From: Niallia taxi
GTDB lineage: Bacteria; Bacillota; Bacilli; Bacillales; Cytobacillaceae
Direction: 5' to 3'
Assembly (NCBI RefSeq): GCF_004005475.1
Contig: NZ_RZTZ01000001.1
Span: forward strand, 868,001 to 932,000
DNA: 64,000 bases
Part shown: positions 51,488 to 60,709 of the stretch, piece after piece
How the letters are laid out: each line of letters starts with the position of its first letter
Numbering within the stretch: the first letter of the stretch is position 1
Notes under the pieces: generated by a model
The model's input: only the letters and a program-made list of their open reading frames with translations
The model's database searches: none
What the model was told of the DNA's origin: nothing
Program-made: the position numbers and the translations under genes

Positions 51488-51815
51488 ATGGCTGCTCAGG
51501 CTCACTCACAGTCAAAGAGATGAACTTATCGTTTTCCAAATCATGCTTTATTATTACTTCTACTGTTTTTTCTTTGTTGTTTTCTTTAACAACGAACTGA
51601 AAGCTGTCTTCCACTTCCATTGTTGTGATTTTCTTTCTGCCCATATACTTATAGTCAGTAACTGCTTGATCTGGATAATCTGCTTTGACTACAGCAATAG
51701 CAATGCTACCGTATTTTTCATAATCTGATTTTTGAACCGCAATATTATGGGATGGAAATAAGAATGCCATAATTAGGATGGATGCAACTAATATAGGAAA
51801 AGCTCGATTCTTCAT
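51486..51815 (-). CDS. Secreted DUF3889 protein
   Basis: A 109-residue exported protein. The signal peptide (FPILVASILIMAFLFPSHNIA) is followed by a domain of about 75 residues matching the DUF3889 pattern (YGSIAIAVVKADYPDQAVTD then YKYMGRKK...TMEVEDSFQFVVKENN). The function is unknown. The Shine-Dalgarno GGAGGTTAACA precedes ATG. It lies 27 bases downstream of the M14 peptidase on the same strand, so the two may be co-transcribed. Confidence 0.8.
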   Translation of the reverse strand: MKNRAFPILVASILIMAFLFPSHNIAVQKSDYEKYGSIAIAVVKADYPDQAVTDYKYMGRKKITTMEVEDSFQFVVKENNKEKTVEVIIKHDLENDKFISLTVSEPEQP

Positions 51816-51842
51816 GTTAACCTCCTGAAACCTTTTTTCCTA

Positions 51843-52835
51843 TTATCTGTAATCCAAGTTCTTTTTATGTACATTCTCTAATTGTTTTGCTTCTTGAAGC
51901 AAAACCTCTGTCACATTCCTATTTCGTTGCCATTCCTCTGCAAATGTACTAAGAGGAGGACTGGTTTCTTCAACAGTAGGACATATTTCAATTGTAAAAG
52001 CAGGCAAATGATAGGTGGTAATAAACCAGTCTGTGTATCCTGCTCCAATGGCATCTGGGTCTGGTTTACCAAGCTCATACCCTGTTGTTTCTGCTAGTTT
52101 AGAGGCAATTGACATGTCCCTTTCACTGTTCTCCTTATTGTTGTACTGCCAGAAAATTTCCTGTCCTGATGAATGATAAGCTACAGCTAAAGTTGGCTTT
52201 ATTTTGTCTGTTAAACTGACAATTGCTTGTACCTCTTTGGCCTCAAGCGGTTTTTCTCCTTTATAGTTTTTAAAGGAAGGTTTTGAACTTTCCCCTTCCA
52301 GCTCCTCCCAGCCTGCAGGGTATTGACGGTTCAAATCGACTCCCCTTCCATTGCTCTTCCAATGGGTAAAGTCTTTAGAACCTTCATTCATTTTTTTTAT
52401 AGCCATACGTGAAAACAATGGAAATTTCCGCACTTCCCCCTGCTGAATGGTAACCCCGTCTGGATTAAGCATTGGAACAAACCAGATTGAATAATCTCCC
52501 ATCCTATTGTAAAGATCCTCTTCCTTTACTTGGTTCTCGACCATTTTCATCACCATGAGTGCTGTAATCCATTCCCTGCCATGATGTGTTCCACTTATCA
52601 AAATGGATTTTTCCCCTGTCCCTACTTTTATTCCATACAGCTTTCTGCCGTATTCAGAATAGCCAATCGTATGTACTTCTAGCTTCTTTTTGTATTTGCT
52701 TTTCATTTTCCATATATCGCGCTGATACTCTTCATATGTGTATTGCTCCTGCCTGCTTAACTCCTTCGCCAGAATATTCCCTGGAAATGGGAGAACAAAT
52801 ACAAGGCAAAGCATCATTATAGTTATTTTTTTCAT
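51843..52835 (-). CDS. Secreted M14 zinc carboxypeptidase
   Basis: A 330-residue exported peptidase. The signal peptide (about 1-23) is followed by the M14 catalytic domain: zinc ligands in SGTHHGREWITALM (H and E), the arginine in GRGVDLNRQYP, the third zinc histidine in AVAYHSSGQE and catalytic glutamate in FTIEICPT. The overall form is that of gamma-D-glutamyl-meso-diaminopimelate peptidase I relatives, but no LysM cell-wall repeats are present. It therefore acts in the extracytoplasmic space on peptides or peptidoglycan fragments. The start follows AAAAGGAGGCACT. Confidence 0.9.
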   Translation of the reverse strand: MKKITIMMLCLVFVLPFPGNILAKELSRQEQYTYEEYQRDIWKMKSKYKKKLEVHTIGYSEYGRKLYGIKVGTGEKSILISGTHHGREWITALMVMKMVENQVKEEDLYNRMGDYSIWFVPMLNPDGVTIQQGEVRKFPLFSRMAIKKMNEGSKDFTHWKSNGRGVDLNRQYPAGWEELEGESSKPSFKNYKGEKPLEAKEVQAIVSLTDKIKPTLAVAYHSSGQEIFWQYNNKENSERDMSIASKLAETTGYELGKPDPDAIGAGYTDWFITTYHLPAFTIEICPTVEETSPPLSTFAEEWQRNRNVTEVLLQEAKQLENVHKKNLDYR

Positions 52836-53007
52836 AGTGCCTCCTTTTCCTTTTTATAATTTGATAATAGAAGATTTTTATTCAGCTTTTTATACAGGTA
52901 AAATAAGAAAAGCCTTTCAAATCAGGATAGCCAAGTTTTAGAATGAAATATTATCGTGATCAATCGCATACTAAAATCATCTCCTTAAAACAAAGGAGGC
53001 GGACAGC

Positions 53008-53253
53008 TTGAATAAAGTTGATTATGATCGTGCACTGTACTACACCCACCGTTCTGAGTGGGATAATCTTTTAATACTGATGGTGCGCACGAAGGATCAT
53101 TTTCTTTCAAAAAAAATAGAACATTTCCTGCACGCCTACAATTTTGAACATGATTATACTGTAATCGAAAATAACTTGTATTCATTACTGCGCTACATTG
53201 ACCACGCCAACGACAATGTATGCGAAACTGACATTCACACAACCATAATGTAA
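53008..53253 (+). CDS. yhdB: YhdB family protein
   Basis: An 81-residue basic/aromatic protein (DYDRALYYTHRSEWDNLLIL) matching the YhdB family in size and motif. The role is unknown. TTG 53008 lies 8 bases after AAGGAGGCGG. It lies convergent with yhcX across a shared terminator. In B. subtilis yhdB and yhcX are also close. Confidence 0.8.
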   Translation: MNKVDYDRALYYTHRSEWDNLLILMVRTKDHFLSKKIEHFLHAYNFEHDYTVIENNLYSLLRYIDHANDNVCETDIHTTIM

Positions 53254-53268
53254 TAAAGAATTCCACCA

Positions 53269-53300
53269 AAAAAACCGCGGTCAGGGTTCCGCGGTTTTTT
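53269..53300. terminator. Bidirectional terminator, yhdB/yhcX
   Basis: AAAAAACCGCGG and CCGCGGTTTTTT flank TCAGGGTT. Confidence 0.88.
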
Positions 53301-53305
53301 ACAGG

Positions 53306-54853
53306 TTAAAACTTCTTATGTTTATAATCAATTTCGTAAAGGTCTGTTCTTCTGTCCTTTAGTTGCCTAACAGTACCATTTTGGCGTTTTCTGCGAAGCA
53401 CCTCTAAATCCACATCACCAATCAATACCATTTCAATATTCGGGTTCGTCTCCCCGACAATTCCATCTCTTGCAAATTCAAAATCAGACGGCGCAAAGAT
53501 TGCTGACTGAGCATATTGAATGTCCATGTTTTCCGTTTGTGGAAGATTACCGACAGTACCTGCAATCACTGTATAAATCTGATTTTCAACAGCTCGTGCC
53601 TGTGCACAGTAGCGGACACGCAAATACCCTTGACGGTCTTCCGTACAGAATGGAGTAAAGATAATTTTAGCACCCATATCTGTAGCAATTCTTGCAAGCT
53701 CTGGAAATTCGATGTCATAACAAATAAGGATTGCAATCTTTCCGCAATCTGTATCAAACACACGAACTTGATCTCCTCTGCTTATTCCCCACCATTTTTG
53801 TTCATTTGGCGTAATATGCAGCTTATATTGCTTTTCAATGCTGCCATCTCTTCTAAATAAATAGGAGATATTGTAGATTTCCTCATCATCCTCTTGTACA
53901 AAGTGAGAGCCGCCGATAATGTTGATATTGTATCTGATCGCAAGGTTTGAGAACAGCTCCATATATTGCTCCGTATATTCTGTCACCTTACGAATTGCAT
54001 TAATGGGGATTTTCTCATCTAGAAACGACATAAGCTGTGTCGTAAATATTTCTGGAAAAACAACAAAATCAGATGAAGCATCTGATGCGACGTCCGTATA
54101 ATATTCAACCTGATTAGCAAAATCTTCAAAGCTGTCAATTTGCCTCATCATGTACTGAACAACACAAATTCTAACAGGATAGCTGCTTTTAAAGAACCGT
54201 TTTGACTGAGGAAGATATTCGACATTATTCCATTCCATCAATGTTGCATACTTACTTGATTGTCTATCGTCTGGAAGATAATTCGGATTTATCCGCATTA
54301 AGGTGAACCCGTTAATTAACTGAAAGGAAAGAACAGGATCATAAATGCGGTGATGAATTACCTCCTCGACATATTCTCGCGCAGACATTTCACTTTCGTA
54401 TTTATAATAATTAGGTATCCTGCCGCCAATAATAATGCTTTTTAAATTAAGTCTGCGAACTAGTTCTTTTCTCGCTTCATATAAGCGGTGCCCTATTTTC
54501 ATCCTTCTATATTGCGGATCAACCATCACTTCAATACCGTATAAATTATATCCATCTGGATTATGATTCGTTATGTAACCTTTGTCTGTCACATCATCCC
54601 AGGAATGTCTGTCATCATACTCATCAAAGTTGATGATAAGACTTGAACAGGATCCGATGATTTCTCCATTATATTCTGCGACAAATTGTCCTTCCTGAAA
54701 CAAATCTAAATGGCTTTTAAGCTGTGCCTTCGTCCATGGCTCCATCCCTGGAAAGCACTCCGCTTGAAGCTGCAGGATTTTATCTATATCCTTGTACTCC
54801 GTATTTCTTATCATCAAACGCTTTTCAAACTTCGATAAATCTAGTTTAGTCAT
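53306..54853 (-). CDS. yhcX: Bifunctional GNAT acetyltransferase/nitrilase-fold protein YhcX
   Basis: A 515-residue fusion. The GNAT domain (about 10-200) has DPQYRRMKIGHRLYEARKEL as its acetyl-CoA region. The nitrilase/carbon-nitrogen hydrolase domain (about 225-500) has the E-K-C triad in VVFPEIFTTQ, YKLHITPNEQ and ILICYDIEFPE. The same two-domain layout and length occur in B. subtilis YhcX. The substrate is unknown, plausibly an amide or N-acyl compound. The ribosome site is AGGGAGCAGCTTAA. The gene is single, closed by the terminator at 53269. Confidence 0.93.
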   Translation of the reverse strand: MTKLDLSKFEKRLMIRNTEYKDIDKILQLQAECFPGMEPWTKAQLKSHLDLFQEGQFVAEYNGEIIGSCSSLIINFDEYDDRHSWDDVTDKGYITNHNPDGYNLYGIEVMVDPQYRRMKIGHRLYEARKELVRRLNLKSIIIGGRIPNYYKYESEMSAREYVEEVIHHRIYDPVLSFQLINGFTLMRINPNYLPDDRQSSKYATLMEWNNVEYLPQSKRFFKSSYPVRICVVQYMMRQIDSFEDFANQVEYYTDVASDASSDFVVFPEIFTTQLMSFLDEKIPINAIRKVTEYTEQYMELFSNLAIRYNINIIGGSHFVQEDDEEIYNISYLFRRDGSIEKQYKLHITPNEQKWWGISRGDQVRVFDTDCGKIAILICYDIEFPELARIATDMGAKIIFTPFCTEDRQGYLRVRYCAQARAVENQIYTVIAGTVGNLPQTENMDIQYAQSAIFAPSDFEFARDGIVGETNPNIEMVLIGDVDLEVLRRKRQNGTVRQLKDRRTDLYEIDYKHKKF

Positions 54854-54945
54854 TTAAGCTGCTCCCTTTTTCCTCTTTTTCTTCTACATTTCCCTATTTT
54901 CCCGTAAGCTAATCTTTTTAAAGTTGTATAACTTTATATATATGC

Positions 54946-54980
54946 AAAAAAAAGAGCCACATATCTTCTGCGGCTCTTTT
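54946..54980 (-). terminator. Terminator after yhcU
   Basis: AAAAGAGCCGCAGAAG-type stem on the minus strand (AAGAGCC/GGCTCTT) followed by eight T. It lies 16 bases beyond the yhcU stop. Confidence 0.75.
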
Positions 54981-54996
54981 CACTGTAATAAAAAAA

Positions 54997-55383
54997 CTAT
55001 AATAAATACTCGTTTGCAGCCTCTGAATAGATGCTCAAACTTTTATCTTTTTTTGAGAAATTGTCAAGACGGAAAGGGAAAAATAACTCGAACTCATCTA
55101 ATATCTCGACATTTCTTTCGAATAAATGATCGTATTCATCACTTTCATCCGAATTCTCAACAATCGATATAATTGTCTGCAACGCAGCAATCACTTGATA
55201 GGAATTCTTTAATGTACTTAGCATATATGATTGCTCTTGTGTTAAACGCAAAACATTCAAGTTCGAAAACTTGTTTATTTCATCATCAGAAAAAAAGTCG
55301 GGAAAAATGGACGTATAAAAAGTTTGAATAAGTTCATTTATTTGCTCTTCCTGTGCAGGCGTTGAAGCATAAGCTACCTTCAT
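54997..55383 (-). CDS. yhcU: YhcU family protein
   Basis: A 128-residue all-helical acidic protein (AYASTPAQEEQINELIQTFY at the start, ...SEAANEYLL at the end) matching B. subtilis YhcU/DUF5365 in size and position next to yhcT. No catalytic motif is visible and no function is known. It is divergent from yhcT with a 154-base gap holding both promoters. The Shine-Dalgarno is GAGGGTGGTAAAATCCA. Confidence 0.78.
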   Translation of the reverse strand: MKVAYASTPAQEEQINELIQTFYTSIFPDFFSDDEINKFSNLNVLRLTQEQSYMLSTLKNSYQVIAALQTIISIVENSDESDEYDHLFERNVEILDEFELFFPFRLDNFSKKDKSLSIYSEAANEYLL

Positions 55384-55537
55384 TGGATTTTACCACCCTC
55401 TAAATAATAATTATAATTGTTAACAATAGAATAACATACACCCCCTACAGTTTTCCGTGGTAATTAAAACCATGATATGATGGGTTATGCAATACTATTA
55501 AAATTTAACAAAAGAGAAATAACGGAGGTTTTTAATC

Positions 55538-56467
55538 ATGCATTTCGACAGAAAGGGCGAATGGATGTTACTTGAAATTCCTGAAAAATGGAATGCAATA
55601 TCAATAGATGAACTGTTCCGCACCATTCTTCTCGCATCAAAGAAGCAAGTACATTTATTTAAGATGCAGAAAAAAATGATGCTGAATAATGCTGTCATAA
55701 CAAATTGGTTTACTCCACTAAAAACTGGAGATTTATTATCGATAAAAATGTTTGATTCTCAGCCTAATAATATCGAAGCAGCCTATATGGAGCTCAGCGT
55801 ATTGTATGAGGATGACTTTTTAGTGATTTTTAACAAACCTCATGGAATTGATACACATCCTAACGCACCAGAAGATGTTTCTTCCCTAACAAATGGGGCA
55901 GCTTTTCATCTGCTGCTGAATGGAGAAGAACGGCAGCTTAAGCATATACATCGCCTTGATCGGAACACAACGGGCTGTATATTATTTGCCAAGCACGAAT
56001 TGATAGGAAATATGCTTGATCAGAGCTTAAGAGAACGAAAAATCAAAAGAACATATTTAGCACTTGTTCATGGCAATGTGAAAGGAAAAAAAGGAAGTAT
56101 TAACAAGCCAATAGGCAGGGACAGGCATCATGCCACAAAAAGAAGAGTCTCAGAAAATGGACAGGCTGCTGTCACTCATTACAAACGGCTGCAATACTTT
56201 CCTGAAACTGATTTGACACTTGTTTCCTGCAGTCTTGAAACTGGCCGCACACATCAAATCCGTGTTCATTTCAGCTCAATTGGCCATCCTCTTGCAGGTG
56301 ATGTTCTTTATGGGGGGAGAGCTGCTGCTTACGACAGACAGGCACTGCATGCAGCAAAGTTGGAGTTTGCACACCCAATAACAGGAGAATATATAAAGGT
56401 CTTTGCCCCATTTCTGGACAGTCCTGCAATATTCCCTGTAAATACGCTTGAATTACTGGAAAAATAA
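55538..56467 (+). CDS. yhcT: RluA-family pseudouridine synthase YhcT
   Basis: A 309-residue enzyme. The N-terminal 80 residues are S4-like only in part. The catalytic domain begins near residue 85 with VIFNKPHGIDTHPN, and the active-site aspartate is in HIHRLDRNTTGCILFAK (about 146). The conserved HQIRVHFSSIGHPLAGDVLYGG is intact. It isomerises uridine in an rRNA or tRNA. The exact position is not derivable. The ribosome site is GGAGGTTTTTAATC. A terminator follows at 56467. Confidence 0.9.
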   Translation: MHFDRKGEWMLLEIPEKWNAISIDELFRTILLASKKQVHLFKMQKKMMLNNAVITNWFTPLKTGDLLSIKMFDSQPNNIEAAYMELSVLYEDDFLVIFNKPHGIDTHPNAPEDVSSLTNGAAFHLLLNGEERQLKHIHRLDRNTTGCILFAKHELIGNMLDQSLRERKIKRTYLALVHGNVKGKKGSINKPIGRDRHHATKRRVSENGQAAVTHYKRLQYFPETDLTLVSCSLETGRTHQIRVHFSSIGHPLAGDVLYGGRAAAYDRQALHAAKLEFAHPITGEYIKVFAPFLDSPAIFPVNTLELLEK

Positions 56468-56503
56468 AAAAGCGGGAAAGGCTATTTGCCTTCTCCCGCT
56501 TTA
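56467..56503. terminator. Bidirectional terminator, yhcT/GlsB-type gene
   Basis: AAAGCGGGAAAGGC and GCCTTCTCCCGCTTT pair with one bulged position around TATTT. Confidence 0.85.
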
Positions 56504-56511
56504 TTAGATTA

Positions 56512-56766
56512 TTATGCTGTTTTGCGCATTTTCCTTAAGATTAAGCTTAATACAAATACTAAGATAACAGCTCCAATGATACTTGGAATGATCGCAAAGT
56601 CAGCAAGTGATGGACCCCAATCTCCAAGAATTAATGAACCAAGCCACGCACCTACAAAACCAGCGATAATGTTACCGATAATACCACCTGGTACGTCTCT
56701 GCCTACAATGATACCTGCAAGCCAACCGATAATTCCACCTATAATTAATGACCATAGAAAGCCCAT
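56512..56766 (-). CDS. GlsB/YeaQ/YmgE family stress membrane protein
   Basis: An 84-residue three-helix protein with the glycine pattern IIGGIIGWLAGIIVGRDVPG followed by GIIGNIIAGFVGAWLGSLIL, the transglycosylase-associated (GlsB) signature. These are small general-stress membrane proteins of undefined mechanism. I start at 56766 behind GGAGTGTTTTAC. An in-frame ATG three codons earlier overlaps the ribosome site. Confidence 0.88.
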   Translation of the reverse strand: MGFLWSLIIGGIIGWLAGIIVGRDVPGGIIGNIIAGFVGAWLGSLILGDWGPSLADFAIIPSIIGAVILVFVLSLILRKMRKTA

Positions 56767-56921
56767 GTAAAACACTCCTTTTATAATTCCATTTTTGTTA
56801 AAAATAAATAATGCAATAGCAAAGGGTTAATAAGCTGCAGCTAATCTGTAATTTCTTTTGCTATTTGCTTGTACTCTATATTTACCACAGGAATCTATTT
56901 TTAAACCTTGCTTTTTAAAAC

Positions 56922-56956
56922 AAAAAAAAATGCAAGCCATCCTTTGATGGCTTGCA
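56922..56956 (-). terminator. Terminator after the aldo/keto reductase
   Basis: TGCAAGCCATC and GATGGCTTGCA pair around AAAGG and are followed on the minus strand by nine T. Confidence 0.85.
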
Positions 56957-56969
56957 CTCATATTTACAT

Positions 56970-57794
56970 TTAAAATAGTAATTTATCTGGATCTTGCCCA
57001 ATCCGTTCATTCATATTAAGACTGTCGATTAAGTTCATTTCCTCCATACTTAGCCGAAAATCAAAAATACTTGCATTTTCTACAAGCCGCTTTTTTGAGG
57101 ATGTTTTAGGAATAATAATAATATCATTTTGAATATGCCATCTTAATATGATTTGTGCAGGTGTTCTAGTGTGCTTTTTGGCAATATAATTGATTGTCGG
57201 TTCATTCAACAGCCTGCCGTTGGCTAATGGTGACCATGCTTCCACCTTAATGTCCATTCTTTTACAATACTCTCTCAAGCTCTCAGATGTTAGACGAGGA
57301 TGAAGTTCAATCTGATTAACAACAGGCTTCTCATTGCTTGCTGACATTAGTGTTTTTAAATGATGCTCTTTAAAGTTGCTGACACCGATTGCCTTAACAA
57401 GTCCTTCATCATACAGACGTTCAAGCGCCTTCCATGTTTCTACATATTTATCCTTTCCAGGCCAATGAATTAAATATAAATCAACATAATTCAAATCAAG
57501 CCTCTGTAAGCTTGCTTCAAATGCTTTTAAAGCCTTATCATAACCGTGATCATCATTCCAGAGCTTTGTTGTAACAAAAACGTCACTTCTGTAGACAGCG
57601 CTTTCTTTTATTCCTTCGCCTACCTCTTTTTCATTATTATAGAAGGAAGCTGTATCAATCGAACGATATCCAAGCTCAAGGGCAGCTTTTACTGTTTCTG
57701 CTGTTGTTCTTCCTCCGTCTGCGCTGTAAGTACCAAGGCCGAGAATAGGTATTTCTGTTCCATTATGCAGTTTTAACTTATGATGGATGTTCAT
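56970..57794 (-). CDS. Aldo/keto reductase
   Basis: A 274-residue TIM-barrel NADPH-dependent oxidoreductase of the AKR5-like group. The catalytic tetrad is visible: aspartate and tyrosine in SIDTASFYNNE (about residue 42-52), lysine in VFVTTKLWND and histidine in YLIHWPG. NADPH-binding IIPKTSSKKRLVENASI is near the C-terminus. I choose the second of two adjacent ATG codons (57794) since GGAGG lies 6 bases upstream. It detoxifies aldehydes or reduces keto compounds. It lies between the stress protein and an SDR gene on the same strand, which may share regulation. Confidence 0.9.
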   Translation of the reverse strand: MNIHHKLKLHNGTEIPILGLGTYSADGGRTTAETVKAALELGYRSIDTASFYNNEKEVGEGIKESAVYRSDVFVTTKLWNDDHGYDKALKAFEASLQRLDLNYVDLYLIHWPGKDKYVETWKALERLYDEGLVKAIGVSNFKEHHLKTLMSASNEKPVVNQIELHPRLTSESLREYCKRMDIKVEAWSPLANGRLLNEPTINYIAKKHTRTPAQIILRWHIQNDIIIIPKTSSKKRLVENASIFDFRLSMEEMNLIDSLNMNERIGQDPDKLLF

Positions 57795-57877
57795 CATACA
57801 CCTCCGAACGCGAAATGACGAAATAAAAATTTTGCAGCAAATCAATTGCTGCATTATCCAGTTACTACCTATATGTA

Positions 57878-58717
57878 TTATTTTTTTAAATTATATAGAA
57901 CAATTTTTTCCCACCAATTCCACGGTAAACACGCTTTAAGGAAGATAGTCATTCCCACTCCTTTACCGAGCTTATAGCGCAGCTTTGGCTTTTTTGCTTC
58001 AGCTATAAAGACTATTTTTTTCGCTACCTCTAACGGATCTCCATAATTATGTTCATTTTTTTGCAAGTATTGCTCCACGCTTTTCATTTGCGGGGCATAG
58101 GGGGAATTTTCTTGAATTGATTTTTCCGTAATTCTCTTACCGTCCGTCCAAATACTTGTCTTGTAGGATCCTGGCTCTACTAATGTGACATAAATAGAGA
58201 ATGGCAGCAGCTCTAATCTAAGCGACTCACTAAAGCCTTCAAGCGCAAATTTAGAGGAAACATACGGACTTAAACCAGGAAACCCTATCTGGCCGCTTAT
58301 GCTGCTCATCATAATGATTTTTCCGCTTCTTCTGTTTCTCATTAACGGAAGGAAGGCTTGTGTCACTGCAATTGCTCCGAAAAAGTTAGTCTCCAGCTGT
58401 TCCCGATATTCGACGACTGGTATTTCTTCGGCAAAACCAGCACCAGCATAGCCGGCGTTGTTGACAAGAATATCAAGCCTGCCCTTTGCTTCGACTTTTT
58501 CCGCTAATGCAGCAATAGACTTAGCACAGGTTACGTCAAGAGTCTCCAAAGTAATGTTATCCTGCAGTTTAAGCTTTGTTGCTTCCTTTAAAAGCCTTGC
58601 CCCTTTTTGCCTATTACGGACTGCAGCTATTACTTTATAACCCTTTTCAGCAAATTCCAATGCAGTTAAATAACCAAAACCACTGCTTGCACCAGTTATT
58701 AAAACAACCTTCTCCAT
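57878..58717 (-). CDS. Short-chain dehydrogenase/reductase
   Basis: A 279-residue classical SDR with the cofactor loop TGASSGFGYLTA (about 8-19), NNAGYAG and the active-site YVSSKFALEG (YxxxK, about 152-156). A serine at the expected position (MMSSISGQIG) completes the triad. The substrate is unknown. The start at 58717 is preferred because GGTGAAGGTG precedes it. An in-frame start at 58738 lacks a ribosome site. It ends 83 bases before the AKR start, so the two genes may form one transcript. Confidence 0.88.
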   Translation of the reverse strand: MEKVVLITGASSGFGYLTALEFAEKGYKVIAAVRNRQKGARLLKEATKLKLQDNITLETLDVTCAKSIAALAEKVEAKGRLDILVNNAGYAGAGFAEEIPVVEYREQLETNFFGAIAVTQAFLPLMRNRRSGKIIMMSSISGQIGFPGLSPYVSSKFALEGFSESLRLELLPFSIYVTLVEPGSYKTSIWTDGKRITEKSIQENSPYAPQMKSVEQYLQKNEHNYGDPLEVAKKIVFIAEAKKPKLRYKLGKGVGMTIFLKACLPWNWWEKIVLYNLKK

Positions 58718-59047
58718 CACCTTCACCCCACTATCCATTTTTCTGTTTTTATGACTAATATCATATCATTTTCCAACATATCACTCACTCTTTTAGCAAA
58801 TAATAAAGCATATATATTAAGCAAAAACCTGCTGCATTTATGATAGAAATAGGTGAAAACAGGGAAGGTTATTGTAAAGGCAGTTTTAAGAATGTAAATT
58901 GCAAAAGATGGTATTTTATAGTTTCAGTAAACCAATTATTAAGATTTTGTAAATTTTTCGCCGAAATACTTTAAGAATCGACAAATTTCCTATAAACTAT
59001 GTAAGGCTTGACAAATTTGGGGTCTAAATTAATTTGGGGGTAACAAA
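58718..59047 (+). other. Gap between the SDR and DUF47-pit genes
   Basis: 330 bases, AT-rich, with no reading frame I can defend. A near-direct repeat (CGACAAATTTCC at 58979, TGACAAATTTGG at 59010) lies 40-70 bases before the DUF47 start. PhoP-box-like TT(A/T)ACA patterns in the same area are too degenerate to call. It presumably contains the divergent promoters. Confidence 0.45.
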
Positions 59048-59665
59048 ATGGTTTTCAAAAAACAAGATAAATTCGCTGTACTTTTAAATAACATTGCAAC
59101 GAACTTAAAGGAAGGCGCTGACTACTTCGCAGATTTCAAAATCAGCAACGTAACTGATTTAAAGACGTTTTCCGAAACCATGAAAGAAATTGAAACAAAA
59201 GGTGATACATACATCCATGATGTAATTACTGAATTAAATAAAGCTTTCATCACTCCGATTGAACGAGAAGATATTCTGGCGTTATCCATGAGCATGGATG
59301 ATGTTTTGGATGGTCTTGAGCACAGCGCAGCATTATTCGAAATGTACAATATTACAACTGCTGACGAATTCATGAACCGTTTTGCAGAAGCAATTAAAAG
59401 CTGTGGAGTTGAAATCCAAAAATCAGTTGAACTTCTGTCTACGAAGAAGCTGCCAAAAATCAGAGAATACGCTATCCGTATTAAAGATACAGAATCTAAA
59501 TGTGACGGCATCCTTCGCCAATCAATCAAGCATTTGTTCTCAGTGGAAAAAGATCCAATTCGCATTATTCAATACAAAGAAATTTACGAAAACCTGGAAG
59601 ACGTTGCTGATTACTGTCAAAACGTTGCCAACACACTTGAAAGCATCATAATGAAGAATGCGTAA
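59048..59665 (+). CDS. DUF47 / PhoU-like accessory protein
   Basis: A 205-residue helical protein of the DUF47 family (B. subtilis YkaA type). The stretches NNIATNLKEGADYFADF near the N-terminus and EREDILALSMSMDDVLDGLE (about 75-95) are characteristic, and EIYENLEDVADYCQNVANTL repeats this metal-contact pattern near the end. It is thought to modulate the phosphate permease encoded next to it. The gene pair is separated by 16 bases. The Shine-Dalgarno is a G-rich TTTGGGGGTAACAAA. Confidence 0.9.
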   Translation: MVFKKQDKFAVLLNNIATNLKEGADYFADFKISNVTDLKTFSETMKEIETKGDTYIHDVITELNKAFITPIEREDILALSMSMDDVLDGLEHSAALFEMYNITTADEFMNRFAEAIKSCGVEIQKSVELLSTKKLPKIREYAIRIKDTESKCDGILRQSIKHLFSVEKDPIRIIQYKEIYENLEDVADYCQNVANTLESIIMKNA

Positions 59666-59681
59666 GGAGTCCTAAACAAAA

Positions 59682-60680
59682 ATGGATATGATTTTATTTG
59701 TAACAATTCTAATCGTCTTTTTTGCTTTGGCATTTGACTTCATTAACGGCTTCCATGATACAGCAAACGCAATTGCTACATCTGTATCAACTAAAGCCTT
59801 AAAGCCAAGGCATGCCATCATTTTGGCTGCAATCATGAACTTTGTTGGTGCCATGACCTTTACAGGTGTGGCAAAAACCATTACAAAGGATATCGTTGAC
59901 CCATTCACATTGGCTAATGGTTCGACAGTTATTTTGGCAGCATTAATCTCTGCTATTTTCTGGAATCTTTTGACATGGTATTTCGGGATACCGAGCAGTT
60001 CTTCTCATGCCATTATCGGTTCAATTGCCGGAGCTGCTATTGCCGCTTCTGGCTTCGAAGCTCTTAACTATGCTGGCTTCATGAAAATAATTGAAGCTTT
60101 AATCCTTTCGCCAATTATTGCTTTTGTTATTGGTTACATTGTTTATACACTGTTCAAGATTTTCTTTAAAGATTTAAACTTAACAAAAACAAACCGCAGA
60201 TTCCGTTATTTCCAAATTTTCACTGCGGCATTGCAATCATATACACATGGTACAAACGATGCTCAAAAAGCAATGGGTATTATTACAATGGCCCTTATTG
60301 CAAACGGCTATTTAACAACAAGTGATATTCCTCATTGGGTTCAATTTGCCTGTGCGGCAGCAATGGGTCTTGGAACATCTGTCGGTGGCTGGAGAATCAT
60401 TAAAACAGTTGGCGGAAACATCATGAAAATCCGCCCTGTAAACGGGGTTGCTGCAGACATAACTGGTGCAATGATTATCTTCGGTGCAACATACATTCAC
60501 CTACCTGTCAGCACAACACATGTTATCTCTTCCTCTATTCTTGGAGTTGGTGCATCACACCGTCTAAAAGGGGTTAAATGGGGTACAGCACAAAGAATGC
60601 TGATTACTTGGGTAATTACACTTCCTATCTCCGCAACTGTTGCGGCATTAGTATATTATATACTGAATCTGTTCCTATAA
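59682..60680 (+). CDS. pit: Low-affinity inorganic phosphate transporter (Pit)
   Basis: A 332-residue permease of the PiT family. The duplicated signature is seen in FINGFHDTANAIATSVSTKA (about 22-41) and in SYTHGTNDAQKAMGIITMAL (about 186-205), with TSVGGWRIIKTVGGNIMK between helices. It transports phosphate with protons or metal ions. It is downstream of DUF47 with AAGGAGTCCT 12 bases before ATG. The same operon is ykaA-pit in B. subtilis. Confidence 0.92.
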   Translation: MDMILFVTILIVFFALAFDFINGFHDTANAIATSVSTKALKPRHAIILAAIMNFVGAMTFTGVAKTITKDIVDPFTLANGSTVILAALISAIFWNLLTWYFGIPSSSSHAIIGSIAGAAIAASGFEALNYAGFMKIIEALILSPIIAFVIGYIVYTLFKIFFKDLNLTKTNRRFRYFQIFTAALQSYTHGTNDAQKAMGIITMALIANGYLTTSDIPHWVQFACAAAMGLGTSVGGWRIIKTVGGNIMKIRPVNGVAADITGAMIIFGATYIHLPVSTTHVISSSILGVGASHRLKGVKWGTAQRMLITWVITLPISATVAALVYYILNLFL

Positions 60681-60709
60681 AAAAAGGGGTCCTATTGGAC
60701 CTCTTTTTT
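60679..60709. terminator. Bidirectional terminator, pit/LacI-type gene
   Basis: AAAAAAGGGGTCC and GGACCTCTTTTTT flank TATT. One G-T pair is present in the stem. Confidence 0.88.

Noticed and set aside
58979-59030. PhoP-box repeats upstream of DUF47-pit
   Set aside because: The direct repeat ACAAATTT is present only twice and the expected TT(A/T)ACA spacing of 11 bases is not met.
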